A stretch of DNA of 64,000 bases from Intrasporangiaceae bacterium URHB0013 (GCA_000620545.1 JIBA01000016.1:186001-250000), one strand, 5' to 3'; positions 1 to 9,854 are shown, counted from the first letter of the stretch. A program made the numbers and translations. Notes: generated from the letters alone by a model not told the origin.

Positions 1-1286
1 ACGCAGGCCGCATCCGAGTCGATGACGATGGCATCGGTCGCAGCGGTCGCGCGGGCCGTCTGCCACACGGCGAGGCCAGCCGCCGAGATGGAGACGGCAA
101 GGCACGCGACGAGCAGGACGAAGGAACGCTTCGTGCTGCGCGCCAGGCGCGGCGTGAAACGCATCGCGTCCTCGACCCAGCGCTTCGTCACGGCCGACAG
201 CCCGAGAACGAGGGCCAGGATCACCACCTTCTGGGGCCAGGTGGCGTTGTCGTCGTCGAGGACGAAGGGTGCGATGACGATGGCCGGCCAGTGCCAGAGG
301 TAGACCGAGTAGGAGACGTCGCCGAGCCACTGGACCGGACGACCCGACCACAGCCGACGCGGCCCGCACCTCAGGTCGTCGGACCGCGCCGCGATGACCG
401 CGGCCGCCCCGACGGTGGGAAGCAGCGCGGCGACGCCGGGGAACGGCGTCTCACCGGTGAATGCCACCGCAGACCACAGGATGGCCCCGAGCCCGCCCCA
501 GACGAGCATCGAGCGGACGACGGCACCGCGAAAGCGCAGCCCGGCGTGGATCGCCGCGGCGAGCATGGCCCCGACACCGAGCTCCCACACCCGGGTCGTC
601 GAGACGAAGTACGCCTGAGCGGCGTCGTCCTGCGTGAAGTACGCCGACCAGGCCAACGAGGCCATGCTCACGACGCCGATGACGAGGAGGGGCGGAAACC
701 GGAACGAGCGACCGAGCCGCCGGCACACGAGGAAGGCGAGGCCGATGAGCACCGGCCAGACGATGTAGAACTGCTCCTCGACCGACAGTGACCAGTAGTG
801 CTGCGTGGGCGAGTGCAGCTGGTCCGTCGCGAGGTAGTCGGTCGAGCTCCACGCGAGCATCCAGTTCTCGACGTAGAACGCCGACGCCAGGACCTCCTTC
901 GCCACCCGGGCGTGGACCGTCTGCGGCAGCCACACCATGCTTGCGGCGAGCGTGGCCACGAGCACGACGGTGGCGGCCGGGATGAGTCGCCGGATGCGGC
1001 GCGCCCAGAATCGGAAGAGGTCCTTGCCGCCCCGGATCGGGCGCTCAAGCAGGTGCAGCGTGATGAGGAAGCCGGAGATGACGAAGAAGACGTCGACGCC
1101 CACGTAGCCGCCGGTGAGTCGCTGCGGCCAGAAGTGGTAGAGCACGACAAGAGCGACCGCGACGGCGCGCAGGGCCTGGATGTCCTTGCGCGGCCCGACG
1201 TCTCTCGCGGGGATCTCCTGCGAGGGCGTCACGGCGTCCGTGGGACGGCCGACGACCGCCGCGCTCGTTCCGCCGGGTGCTGCCAA
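1..1286 (-). CDS. Acyltransferase 3 family membrane protein, C-terminal end cut by window edge
   Basis: The minus frame is open from 1286 off the left edge, so the C-terminus is missing (about 428 codons visible). The N-terminal half carries acyltransferase-3 hallmarks: LRAVAVALVVLYHF with the family His, then GVDVFFVISGFLI, followed by several hydrophobic segments down to about position 100. This family (OafA/OatA type) moves acyl groups across the membrane onto surface sugars. The visible end, just after the last membrane segment, may begin a C-terminal SGNH esterase domain as in OatA, but too little remains to be sure. I chose the TTG at 1284-1286 because a GGAG motif sits about 8 bases upstream. 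It is transcribed divergently from the adjacent glycosyltransferase and next to teichoic-acid-type genes, so a surface-polymer substrate is likely. The family call is firm and the substrate unknown. Confidence 0.85.
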   Translation of the reverse strand, partial: MAAPGGTSAAVVGRPTDAVTPSQEIPARDVGPRKDIQALRAVAVALVVLYHFWPQRLTGGYVGVDVFFVISGFLITLHLLERPIRGGKDLFRFWARRIRRLIPAATVVLVATLAASMVWLPQTVHARVAKEVLASAFYVENWMLAWSSTDYLATDQLHSPTQHYWSLSVEEQFYIVWPVLIGLAFLVCRRLGRSFRFPPLLVIGVVSMASLAWSAYFTQDDAAQAYFVSTTRVWELGVGAMLAAAIHAGLRFRGAVVRSMLVWGGLGAILWSAVAFTGETPFPGVAALLPTVGAAAVIAARSDDLRCGPRRLWSGRPVQWLGDVSYSVYLWHWPAIVIAPFVLDDDNATWPQKVVILALVLGLSAVTKRWVEDAMRFTPRLARSTKRSFVLLVACLAVSISAAGLAVWQTARATAATDAIVIDSDAAC

Positions 1287-1456
1287 GGGATCTACTCCGA
1301 ACTACTCGTCCTCATGCACGGGCGGCGTCCACCGGCCGCGAATTGACCCCGACAACCTAACTCACGAACCTGCCTCAGGCCGATTCCGCCCCGATCGGTG
1401 GACCGCGGGTGGATGCATAGGATGGGCCGTCCCTCCTCGACCGGAAGAGAACCTGC
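1287..1456. promoter_or_regulatory. Divergent promoter region, acyltransferase / glycosyltransferase
   Basis: This 170-base spacer separates divergent genes. On the plus strand a -10-like TAGGAT lies at 1418-1423, placing a start site about 27 bases before the GTG at 1457. I see no convincing -35. A GGAAGAG ribosome-binding motif precedes the GTG. For the minus gene only its GGAG motif is clear. Confidence 0.35.
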
Positions 1457-3031
1457 GTGCCCCCCGCCGCTCCGCTGCTGACCGTCATCTGCAACGTCCA
1501 CAACGACGCCGAGCGCCTCCCTCGGGCCGTCGGGTCCGCCCTCGCTGCGTGGGACGGCGCGGACGTCGAGGTCCTCGTCGTCGACGACGGCTCGACCGAC
1601 GGCACCGGCGCGGTCGCCGACCGGCTGGCCGCCCAGGACGATCGCGTACGCGTGGTGCACCGTGCCGTGAGCGACGGCGCCCCGGGGGCGCCACGCAACC
1701 TGGGGCTCGGCGAGGCCCGTGGCGACTGGGTCGCCTTCGTCGACAGCGACGACACGTACATCGCCGGGTCACTGCGCCGGCTCGTCGAGGTCGCGGTCGC
1801 GCGGGAGGCCGACATCGCGGCCGGTGCGGTCGCCCGCTACAACCAGCGCACCGGCCGGGTCACCCCGCTGGCCGCGACCCAGTACACCGCGGGTCCCGTC
1901 GAGCCGCTGGCACCGGGCTCGCCGCTGTGGCAGGACACCATCGCCGTGGCCAAGGTCATGCGTCGCCGCCTCCTCGACGGGCACGCGATCCGCTTCCCCG
2001 AGCGCATCCTCTACGAGGACCAGCCCTTCACCGTGGCGCTGTGGTCGGCGGCGCGACGGATCGCGACCCTCGACGAGGTCGTCTACCACTGGTACGTCAA
2101 CAACGTCGCGGGTGAGGAGTCGATCACGGCGAGACGTCACGAGATCGCCAACTTCCACGACCGCCTCGCCGCCAACCGCGCCATCGACCTCCAGCTCGCC
2201 GACCGGCCTGACCTCGCCGCTGCCAAGCTCGACAAGTTCGTCCGGCACGACCTCTCCCTCTACGGCAAGGACCTCGACACCCGCGACGACGCCTACCGCA
2301 CGGCGTTCCTCACCGCCGCACGTGGCTACCTGGCCGACCAGCCCGCTCACCTGCGCAAGGCGCTGGCCCAGCCCTACCGCCTCGTCGTGCGCGAGCTGGT
2401 CGACGGCAGCGTCGAGAGCGCGGTGGCCGCCTGCCTCTTCGCCTATCGCCGCAAGCACGTGGACCGCCCACTCGTGCGGCGCGCCGGCCGGTGGTGGTGG
2501 CCCTACCGGGCGAGCGACGAGGCGTCCGCCGCGCACGACCTGACGAAGGTCGTCGCCAAGGAGCACGCCAAGGGGCGCCGGATCCGGACGACGACCTGCC
2601 GTGAGGTCCGGGTCGAGCAGGGCTGCCTGCGTCTGGGCGGTACCGTCGTCGACGGCGACGAGGGCATCGGCGCACGCTCGCGTCTCGTGTTCACGCTCGT
2701 CGACCGGGACACGGGCGCCGACCTCTCGAGGGTCACCGCGGGTGTGCGGCGGGACCACACCTTCGACGTGGTCCTCGGCCTGCCGTCCCGCGACCGTGCC
2801 GCCCTGCCTGCGAAGGCGTGGGACGTCCGGGTCGACGTCGTGGGCGCGCTGGGGAGCCTGCTCAAGTCACGGACCCGTCGGCCTCGTCCCGTCGAGGTGC
2901 CCGCCTTCGTCGCTCTGCCGGAGCTGGGCGACGGCCTCGAGCTCTACCGCACACGCAACGGCAGCCTGTCGCTCCGTCCCCCCGCAGACGAGGGCGACGA
3001 CGGTGCGGGCCCGGTCGGCGACACCGACTGA
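1457..3031 (+). CDS. Family 2 glycosyltransferase
   Basis: A 524-residue protein. The N-terminal GT-A fold covers about residues 7-220, with VVDDGSTDGT at 41-50 binding the nucleotide sugar and the metal-binding DSDD at 96-99. The roughly 200-residue C-terminal part contains no motif I recognise. There is no signal peptide or membrane segment, so it should act at the cytoplasmic face. The GTG start at 1457 follows GGAAGAG at a good distance. It faces, tail to tail, a GT2/CDP-glycerol glycerophosphotransferase fusion whose GT2 domain is similar in style, which suggests both build the same wall glycopolymer. Donor and acceptor sugars cannot be read from the sequence. Confidence 0.88.
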   Translation: MPPAAPLLTVICNVHNDAERLPRAVGSALAAWDGADVEVLVVDDGSTDGTGAVADRLAAQDDRVRVVHRAVSDGAPGAPRNLGLGEARGDWVAFVDSDDTYIAGSLRRLVEVAVAREADIAAGAVARYNQRTGRVTPLAATQYTAGPVEPLAPGSPLWQDTIAVAKVMRRRLLDGHAIRFPERILYEDQPFTVALWSAARRIATLDEVVYHWYVNNVAGEESITARRHEIANFHDRLAANRAIDLQLADRPDLAAAKLDKFVRHDLSLYGKDLDTRDDAYRTAFLTAARGYLADQPAHLRKALAQPYRLVVRELVDGSVESAVAACLFAYRRKHVDRPLVRRAGRWWWPYRASDEASAAHDLTKVVAKEHAKGRRIRTTTCREVRVEQGCLRLGGTVVDGDEGIGARSRLVFTLVDRDTGADLSRVTAGVRRDHTFDVVLGLPSRDRAALPAKAWDVRVDVVGALGSLLKSRTRRPRPVEVPAFVALPELGDGLELYRTRNGSLSLRPPADEGDDGAGPVGDTD

Positions 3032-3043
3032 GCCCGCACCCTG

Positions 3044-5683
3044 TCAGCGGCCCACGGCCGCGGCCTCGCCCTTCTTCGTCGGTTCAGCCTGGCGCGCCGT
3101 GTCGAGGTCTTCGATGGCGGCCGTGACGCGAGCGCAGCACTGACCGTCCCGCATCGGGAAGGTCGCCTCGATGCGGCTCTGGAACTCCGGGCGGGGGGCA
3201 TACCCGTTGTCGGCGATGTCGACGACGGACGCGACGGCAGCCTCGACGTCGTCGACGACCGGCCCGAAACCGTCACGGGGGTACTGGAAGTAGCCCGCGC
3301 GTCCGACGTGGCCACCGGCCATGACCCGCTGCGCGTCGAACTGGAAGTACACGACGGGACGGTCCATGTAGGCCGCGTTGAACGCCATGGACGAGTAGTC
3401 CGTCACGAGCACGGCGGAACGGGCGAAGTACTCCTGCACATCGGCACCGTCGAACGACAGGCGCAGCACCGAGTCGGGCAGGTCCATCTTGGCCAGGACC
3501 GGTTGGATGTTCGGGTGCGGCAGGAAGGCGACGGTGCGCCCGGTCCGGGCGGCCAGGTCGGTCAGCTCCGGACTGCGCAGGAAGGCCGTCCAAGCCTTGG
3601 CGTACTCGGTCTCGAAGAAGTGCGAGTCGATGACGCGGCGCTGGCTGCCCGGCTTGAGCGGCGGGACGAGCCAGTTGCGCCAGGTCGGCGCGACGAGGAT
3701 GAGGTCACAGGCGTCGCCCGTGATCCGCTGGGCCTTCGCGTGCAGCCGGTCGAAGCGCGGCAGCCCCGTCAGGGCCACCTCCTTGGCCGTGAAGACGTAG
3801 GGCGATCCGTCGCCGGCGATCGACTCGTACTCTCCCGGCGTCGAGGTGACGAAGAGGTCCACCTGCTTGGGGTTGAGCCAGCGCGACAGGTCGTCCTTGA
3901 TGACGCCGTGCTGGAGGAAGGTGAACTTCCAGCGCGGCTCGGTGTGCTTGAGGATGGCCGGGGGCCGCTGCACGGGTGCGTCGATGTGCGAGGAGATGAG
4001 GTGCGCTGCGTTGATCATGAGCAGCTTCCAGCGGAGCGAGCCGTGCGCGACGAGGCGCGCGCCGTAGCCCTCCGCCCTGAGCCGCTTCCAGTCCGGGGTG
4101 TCCTTCTCGAGGACGAACCACGCGTTGACGTCGGCGCGGTTGTCGCGCAGCCACCGGAACAGGATCTCGCCCGAGTCGTTGGCGTCGTGGATGCGATCCA
4201 TGAGCACCCAGGCGTCGGCGAACTGCTTGCGCACCTGCGCGCGCGACGCGAGCAAGCGCACGGGGTCGACCTTGAGCCGGTCGAGGGCCTCCCGGCGACG
4301 GCGTCCCGGGCGACGGAACCGGTTGGCGATGGCCCGCGCCCCGAGGGCGCGCGTGCTCACGCCCTTCCAGCCGGTGAGCAGCTCGACGCGCGAGCCGTCG
4401 AGGCGCAGCTCGAGCGTGCCGCGGGCATCGACCCAGAGGATGCGCTCCCACATCAGGGTGTCGCCGAAGAACTCGATCGCGCGCGTCTTCGCGAAGAGTG
4501 GGGCCTTGAGCTCGCCGCGTGAGTAGACCGACTCCTCGGGCGCCTCGCCGATGTAGCGGTAGAGCACTCGCACCAGGCGCTTCGTGCGGTCGTACTTGTC
4601 CGTGACGGCATACGGGGTGTGCCAGTCCTGACCGCGGAGGCCGTGCAGCAGGATGTCGCGCCAGTGCGGCTGGAGCTTGCGGATCGTGAACGAGTCGACG
4701 ACATCCGGGGAGAGCTGCTCGGCGATCTCGCCGAGGGTCTCGCGGAACGTCGCCGCGAGGTCACCGCTGATGGCGGAGGCCGAGTTGGCCATCGCGTCCT
4801 CGGACGAGAAGTACCACGAGAGCTCGTAGAGGATGACGTGCTGGACCCACATGGGAACGGCGCCGTGACCCTTCCGGGCCTCCCGCAGCAGGCCGAGATA
4901 GCCGTCGCGGGGCACGGTCGAGTAGCGGCCCACGGCGGAGATGCCGGTCTGCAGCGTCGAGGTCTGGTCGGCGCGCTTGCGGTAGTAGTAGCGCGCCGAA
5001 CCGATGAAGCCCGTCTCGCGGCTGGGTGCCCCGAGGAGGTAGCGAACGGCGAAGTCGCCGTCCTCGAAGTTCGGGCGCAGGCCGGGGTTGAACCGCAGGT
5101 CGCCGATGACGTTGCGGCGCATGAGCGAGGTCGTCGAGCTGCCCGGGATGTAGGACGTCGCGACGTCGAGGTCGACGAGGCGGTCGTCGCCGTACATCTT
5201 CCAGCGCGGGTGCTTGCCCAGCTCGCCCGTGCCCTCGTTGCGCAGCACGACGTTGGCCGACAGGAACTGCACGCCGGGGTGGTCCGCGGCGAAAGTTGCC
5301 ATCGAGGCGAAGAACCCCGCGTTGACGGTGTCGTCGGGGTCGATGAAGGTGACCCACTCGCCGGTCGCCCGCTCGAGGCCGGCGTTGCGGGCCGCGGCCT
5401 GCCCGGCGTTCTCCTGGTGCAGCACCACGACGTCACAGCGGGCGCGCGTCGCCCACTCCTCCAGGACGGCCCGCGAGTCGTCCGTCGAGCCGTCGTCGAC
5501 GAGGACCACCTGCAGGCGGCTCAGGTCGAAGGTCTGCGCCTCGATCGAGGAGATGTACTCCTCGAGGTAGCGCGAGACGTTGTAGACGGCCGAGACGACC
5601 GAGAAGAGCGGCTGTGCCACTGACGATCCCTTCGGCTCAGTGGGGCCCTCGTGCTGAGCGGAGTGGTCCATGGCGCCTTTCAT
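3044..5683 (-). CDS. Bifunctional GT2 / CDP-glycerol glycerophosphotransferase (TagF type)
   Basis: About 880 residues. An N-terminal GT2 domain shows FSVVSAVYNVSRYLEEYI, VLVDDGSTDDS and FIDPDDT. The C-terminal glycerophosphotransferase domain carries FLQHGV near residue 590 and VTDYSSMAFNAAY near 760, both typical of TagF/TarF enzymes that polymerise glycerol phosphate from CDP-glycerol. It probably makes a teichoic-acid-like polymer at the inner membrane face. Start is uncertain: GTG 5716, ATG 5683 and ATG 5671 are in frame. The last has AAAGG four bases upstream and the first has no ribosome-binding motif. It lies in the same orientation as the related 5803-8619 gene. The two share fold and motifs but differ clearly in sequence, so they probably add different units or act on different polymers. 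Confidence 0.87.
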   Translation of the reverse strand: MKGAMDHSAQHEGPTEPKGSSVAQPLFSVVSAVYNVSRYLEEYISSIEAQTFDLSRLQVVLVDDGSTDDSRAVLEEWATRARCDVVVLHQENAGQAAARNAGLERATGEWVTFIDPDDTVNAGFFASMATFAADHPGVQFLSANVVLRNEGTGELGKHPRWKMYGDDRLVDLDVATSYIPGSSTTSLMRRNVIGDLRFNPGLRPNFEDGDFAVRYLLGAPSRETGFIGSARYYYRKRADQTSTLQTGISAVGRYSTVPRDGYLGLLREARKGHGAVPMWVQHVILYELSWYFSSEDAMANSASAISGDLAATFRETLGEIAEQLSPDVVDSFTIRKLQPHWRDILLHGLRGQDWHTPYAVTDKYDRTKRLVRVLYRYIGEAPEESVYSRGELKAPLFAKTRAIEFFGDTLMWERILWVDARGTLELRLDGSRVELLTGWKGVSTRALGARAIANRFRRPGRRRREALDRLKVDPVRLLASRAQVRKQFADAWVLMDRIHDANDSGEILFRWLRDNRADVNAWFVLEKDTPDWKRLRAEGYGARLVAHGSLRWKLLMINAAHLISSHIDAPVQRPPAILKHTEPRWKFTFLQHGVIKDDLSRWLNPKQVDLFVTSTPGEYESIAGDGSPYVFTAKEVALTGLPRFDRLHAKAQRITGDACDLILVAPTWRNWLVPPLKPGSQRRVIDSHFFETEYAKAWTAFLRSPELTDLAARTGRTVAFLPHPNIQPVLAKMDLPDSVLRLSFDGADVQEYFARSAVLVTDYSSMAFNAAYMDRPVVYFQFDAQRVMAGGHVGRAGYFQYPRDGFGPVVDDVEAAVASVVDIADNGYAPRPEFQSRIEATFPMRDGQCCARVTAAIEDLDTARQAEPTKKGEAAAVGR

Positions 5684-5802
5684 GCTGGGTTCGTCTTCGG
5701 TCCGGGCCCAGGTCACCCCGACCCGGGCCCACGGACAGCCTCGTGCGGCTCCGTGCGCGCTCCCCTGTCCCTGCCGTCGTGCTGCTGCGTCGCCGTCGAC
5801 GG

Positions 5803-8619
5803 TCAGGCCGGCGCGCGTCGTCCGGTCTGCTCGAGCTTCAGTATCTCTTGGTAGACGCGCTCGCTCGCACCAGTGTCGCGCGTGCCGAACGTACCCGAGA
5901 TCCTCTCCTGGTACATCATCCGCTCGGCACCATCAGGGTCGAGCATGCGCTCAAGGCCGTCCAGGGTTCCGTCCACCGTACGCGCGACCGGGCCGAAGCC
6001 GTCGGACGAGTAGTCGAAGCGTCCCCGCCGGAGCGCATGGGCACCCGAGAAAAAGTCGTCGTAGTCGAACTGGAAGTAGACCACCGGTGTGTCGATGAAC
6101 GCCGCCTCGAACGCGAGCGACGAGTAGTCGGTGACCATGACGGCTGCTCGGGCGATGACCTTCTGGATGTCGCTCTCGAGGTACCTCACCACCTCCACGT
6201 CATGAGGCACACGGAACACGTCGAGGTGCACCTGGAAGTTGGGGTGGGGCGCGAAGCAGATGTCGAGGTCGTGCTCGGCGGCCGCGGCCCTGAGGCGGTC
6301 GGATGCGAGGAACGCCGCCCACTGGTGCGCGTAGGCCGAGTCGGCGAACCCGGGCTGCAGGTCGCGGCGGCCCCCGACGACCGGCGGAGTCTGCAGCGAG
6401 TTGCGCCAGGTCGGCATCACGAGGATGCTCCGCCTCTCAGTCTCCGGACGGGACGGGGCCTTCTCGCGCAGCAGGTCGTGCCGGGGGAAGCCGGTGCGAC
6501 GCACCTCCTTCTGGGAGAAGCGGAACGGTGAGCCGTCCCCGACGATCGCCTGGTGTTCGTCGACGGTGGCGGTGACGAAGAGGTGGATCGGCTTGGGGTT
6601 GAGCCACCGGGACAGGTCGTTGTGGGTGACGCCGTGCTGCAGGAACACGAACCGCCACGAGCCCCCGCCGTACGTGCGCGTGTCGTACGGCGCGAGGATG
6701 TAACGGTCGGCCTGTGACGAGAGCAGGTAGACGGCGCGACGCATCAGGATCACGTGCTCGAGCGACCCGTAGTCGACGAGCCGGAACCCGTCCTGCTTCA
6801 GCCGCTCCCAGTCCGGCGAGGTCCGTGAGATCACGAACCAGCTGTTGACGTCCGGGTGCCGCTCGGCGACGTGCCGGTACATCGCCTCGGCGTTGTCCTG
6901 GGCCATCGTGTCGCGATCGATGAAGACCCAGGCCTTGGCGTACCGGTCTCCGCGCAGCTTGGTCCGGGCCTTCCAGGCGACCTTCTGGCCACGACGCATC
7001 GGCATCTTGGCCCGACGGACCTCGAGCCCCAGAAAACGCAGTCCGCTACGGGTCAGCTTCAACGCGGTGCGCTTGGAACGGTTGACCCGTCCCAGCAGGC
7101 GCGGGGCACGGACCTTGTCGACCGGGGTGAACGGCACCGTCAGGTCGGACGACGCGAAGTCGGCCGGTCGGACGTCTTGTGGCTCTGGCGTGGCCTCCGT
7201 GGTGACCGGGTGGTTCTCGGCGTGCAGGACCTGGTGCTTGACGTACTGCTGCCCCGGGAAGCGACGCCGGGACGCACGCTTCCAGTAGGCGCGAGGGGCG
7301 CTCTCGTAGAGCGGCGCCTCCGCGGCCTGTGCGCGGATGGGCAGCAGCCGACCGTCCAACCGGACCGACACCGGGCTGAGTGCTGTGACCCAGAGCTCCC
7401 GGTTGTAGAGCCACGGCCGGCCGAAGTACTCGAGCGCCGTCGTCTTGGCGTGCACGGGTTGGCTCGGAACTCCATCGAGCTGCAGCGTGACGTCGGGATG
7501 CAGCTCACTGGTGAAGAACTCGAGCTTGACGAGCTCCTGCGCGGCGTCCAGACGGACGATGTGCGCTGCTGCCGGCTCGTAGCGACTGCTCTTCAGCGAG
7601 AGCATCGCGAGCCGCATCCGAATCGGGACCCCCACGGCGTTGAAGGCCAGGAAGACCTCGTCGTCGAGGTAGCCGAGCACCTGCACGAGCAGCTCGTGGA
7701 AACGGTCGAGCACCTCCCGGGACAGCCCCGCCGTCTCCGACTGGTTGCGCTCGTCGGCCCGGGGATACCACTGGAGGTCGTAGAAGACGGTGTACTGGAG
7801 CCATCGAGGCACCGCGCCGGTCACGCTCTTGAGCAGGTCCAGGTGTCCCCACTCGAGGACGTCCGTGTACTTGGCCGGTTTGGACCACGCCGTACCCATC
7901 GTCGAGCTGTTGTCGGCACGCTTTCGGTAGTAGTAGCGGGCGGTCGGCAGCAGACGCACGACCGATCCCGCCCACAACAGGTGCTCGGCCACGAACTTGG
8001 CGTCCTCGAAGATGTGGATGCGCTGGTCGAAGCGCAGACCCGAGGTCCTGAGCGCGTCGCGCCGGAAGAGCGAGCTCGCGGCGTGGAGGTGGATGTAGCG
8101 CGAGGAGTGGGCGAGGTCGACCAGTCGGTCCGGGCCGTGGAACCGCCAGTCGAGCGGATGAGGAGCCAGCAGCACGTCGGGTGAGCTCGTGAACTGCAGC
8201 AGACGAGTGATGAGCATCGATGCGTCGGTCGTCTCGGGCTCGGCTGCTGCGCCCAGCACCGTCTGCATCCAGGCCTCGTCGAGGACGTCGTCGGGGTCGG
8301 GGAAGCCGACCCAGGCCCCCAGAGCCAGGTCGAGGCCTGCGTTCCGGGCCGAGCTGACGCCACCGTTCTCCTTGACGAGGACGCGGGCCGAGACCTGCGT
8401 CTCCTGCATCCAGGCGCGGATCACGGCCTCGGAGCCGTCCGGGCTGCCGTCCACCACGAACACGACCTCCCATAGGTCGGTGGCGCAGAGCTGAGCGTCG
8501 AGGGAGGCGAGGAAGTCGGGAAGGTACTGCTCGACGTCGTAGACGGCGACGACGAGGGAGACCACGGGCGCACCGCCCCGGTCCGTCGAGAGCGGTGTGG
8601 TCATGGCGTTGCTCGGCAA
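5803..8619 (-). CDS. Second GT2 / CDP-glycerol glycerophosphotransferase fusion
   Basis: A 938-residue protein with the same two-domain plan as its downstream neighbour: N-terminal GT2 (VSLVVAVYDVEQYL, FVVDGSPDGS, FPDPDDVLDE) and a C-terminal CDP-glycerol glycerophosphotransferase domain with FLQHGVTHNDLSRWL near residue 660 and VTDYSSLAFEAAF near 830. The middle part (about 300-560) has no motif I recognise and may recognise the acceptor. The start is TTG at 8617-8619, with AGGGA about 8 bases upstream; an ATG at 8604 is the alternative. A spacer of roughly 100-120 bases separates it from the next gene, so co-transcription is likely. Such tandem pairs fit teichoic-acid primer and polymerase steps, but which does which is not visible. 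Confidence 0.87.
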   Translation of the reverse strand: MPSNAMTTPLSTDRGGAPVVSLVVAVYDVEQYLPDFLASLDAQLCATDLWEVVFVVDGSPDGSEAVIRAWMQETQVSARVLVKENGGVSSARNAGLDLALGAWVGFPDPDDVLDEAWMQTVLGAAAEPETTDASMLITRLLQFTSSPDVLLAPHPLDWRFHGPDRLVDLAHSSRYIHLHAASSLFRRDALRTSGLRFDQRIHIFEDAKFVAEHLLWAGSVVRLLPTARYYYRKRADNSSTMGTAWSKPAKYTDVLEWGHLDLLKSVTGAVPRWLQYTVFYDLQWYPRADERNQSETAGLSREVLDRFHELLVQVLGYLDDEVFLAFNAVGVPIRMRLAMLSLKSSRYEPAAAHIVRLDAAQELVKLEFFTSELHPDVTLQLDGVPSQPVHAKTTALEYFGRPWLYNRELWVTALSPVSVRLDGRLLPIRAQAAEAPLYESAPRAYWKRASRRRFPGQQYVKHQVLHAENHPVTTEATPEPQDVRPADFASSDLTVPFTPVDKVRAPRLLGRVNRSKRTALKLTRSGLRFLGLEVRRAKMPMRRGQKVAWKARTKLRGDRYAKAWVFIDRDTMAQDNAEAMYRHVAERHPDVNSWFVISRTSPDWERLKQDGFRLVDYGSLEHVILMRRAVYLLSSQADRYILAPYDTRTYGGGSWRFVFLQHGVTHNDLSRWLNPKPIHLFVTATVDEHQAIVGDGSPFRFSQKEVRRTGFPRHDLLREKAPSRPETERRSILVMPTWRNSLQTPPVVGGRRDLQPGFADSAYAHQWAAFLASDRLRAAAAEHDLDICFAPHPNFQVHLDVFRVPHDVEVVRYLESDIQKVIARAAVMVTDYSSLAFEAAFIDTPVVYFQFDYDDFFSGAHALRRGRFDYSSDGFGPVARTVDGTLDGLERMLDPDGAERMMYQERISGTFGTRDTGASERVYQEILKLEQTGRRAPA

Positions 8620-8711
8620 AGCGGTGTCCCTGGTGGAGGTGGTGAGTTGTCCTGTGCAGCGGCCGCCGCCGCACCACCCATCAGGTCCCTGTGTCGGTGG
8701 CGACCGACATC

Positions 8712-9833
8712 CTAGCCGCCCAGATAGGGGGACACGACGACCTCGACCCGCTGGAACTCCTTGACGTCGGAATAGCCGGTCGTGGCCATCGCCCGCTTCA
8801 GGGCGCCGATGACGTTCGTCGTGCCGTCGGCACGGCGTCCCGGACCGAAGAGGATCTCCTCGAGCGAGGCCTGTGCACCGAGTGCGATGCGCTCACCGCG
8901 GGGCAGCTGCGGGTGGTGCGCCTCCGGACCCCAGTGGTAGCCGCCGCCGGGGGCGTCTGCAGCTCGGGCCAGGGCCGCTCCTAGCATGACCGCGTCGGCA
9001 CCGCACGCGACGGCCTTGACGATGTCGCCGGACGTGCCGACGCCGCCGTCGGCGATGACGTGGACGTAGCGGCCCCCCGACTCGTCGAGGTAGTCGCGGC
9101 GGGCCGCGGCGACGTCGGCGACGGCCGAGGCCATCGGGGCGTGGATGCCCAGCGTGGTCCGCGTCGTGTGGGCGGCGCCGCCGCCGAAGCCGACGAGGAC
9201 GCCGGCCGCACCGGTGCGCATGAGGTGCAGGGCCGCGGTGTACGACGCCGCGCCACCGACGATGACCGGGACGTCGAGCTCGTAGATGAAGCGCTTGAGG
9301 TTGAGCGGCTCCGCGCGGCCCGACACGTGCTCGGCCGAGACCGTCGTGCCGCGGATGACGAAGAGGTCGACGCCCGCGTCGACGACGGTCTTCCAGTGCT
9401 GCTGGGTGCGCTGCGGCGACAGGGCCCCGGCGACGGGAACGCCGGCCTCGCGCAGCTGGCGCAGCCGCTCGGTGATGAGCTCGGCCTTGATCGGCTCGGC
9501 GTAGACCTGCTGCATGCGCGCCGTCGCGGCCTCGGGCTCGGCGTCGGCGATCTCGCGCAACGCGGCGGTCGGGTCCTCGTAGCGGGTCCACAGGCCCTCG
9601 AGGTCGAGCACCGGCAGGGCGCCGAGCTTGCCGAGGACGATCGCGCTCTCGGGCGAGACGACGGAGTCCATCGGCGCCGCCATGACCGGGATGTCGAAGT
9701 GGTACGCGTCGATCTGCCACGACACCGAGACCTCCTCGGGGTCTCGCGTGCGTCGTGAGGGCACGACGGCGATGTCGTCGAAGGAGTAGGCGCGCCGTCC
9801 GCGCTTGCCTCGGCCAATCTCGATCTCGGTCAC
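8712..9833 (-). CDS. guaB3: GuaB3-type IMP dehydrogenase-related protein
   Basis: A 373-residue TIM-barrel protein of the IMP dehydrogenase/GMP reductase superfamily without the CBS pair. The opening (YSFDDIAVVPSRRT) and PVMAAPMDSVVSPESA match the actinobacterial GuaB3 group, which sits beside guaB in mycobacteria as here. The loop that carries the catalytic Cys in true IMP dehydrogenases reads GFGGGAAHTTRTTLG, with no Cys. The phosphate-binding part is intact (IADGGVGTSGDIVKAVACGADAVMLG). The GTG start at 9833 lies 97 bases after the guaB stop, across a strong inverted repeat. The reaction is uncertain: proposals for GuaB3 range from regulatory paralogue to GMP reductase-like enzyme, and the missing Cys argues against ordinary IMP oxidation. 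Confidence 0.9.
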   Translation of the reverse strand: MTEIEIGRGKRGRRAYSFDDIAVVPSRRTRDPEEVSVSWQIDAYHFDIPVMAAPMDSVVSPESAIVLGKLGALPVLDLEGLWTRYEDPTAALREIADAEPEAATARMQQVYAEPIKAELITERLRQLREAGVPVAGALSPQRTQQHWKTVVDAGVDLFVIRGTTVSAEHVSGRAEPLNLKRFIYELDVPVIVGGAASYTAALHLMRTGAAGVLVGFGGGAAHTTRTTLGIHAPMASAVADVAAARRDYLDESGGRYVHVIADGGVGTSGDIVKAVACGADAVMLGAALARAADAPGGGYHWGPEAHHPQLPRGERIALGAQASLEEILFGPGRRADGTTNVIGALKRAMATTGYSDVKEFQRVEVVVSPYLGG

Positions 9834-9854
9834 CGGCCGATCCTACCGACCTGC

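Noticed and set aside
1..1286. Broken or frameshifted acyltransferase, because no complete frame is present
   Set aside because: The minus frame is continuous from 1286 to the edge; it is cut only by the window boundary.
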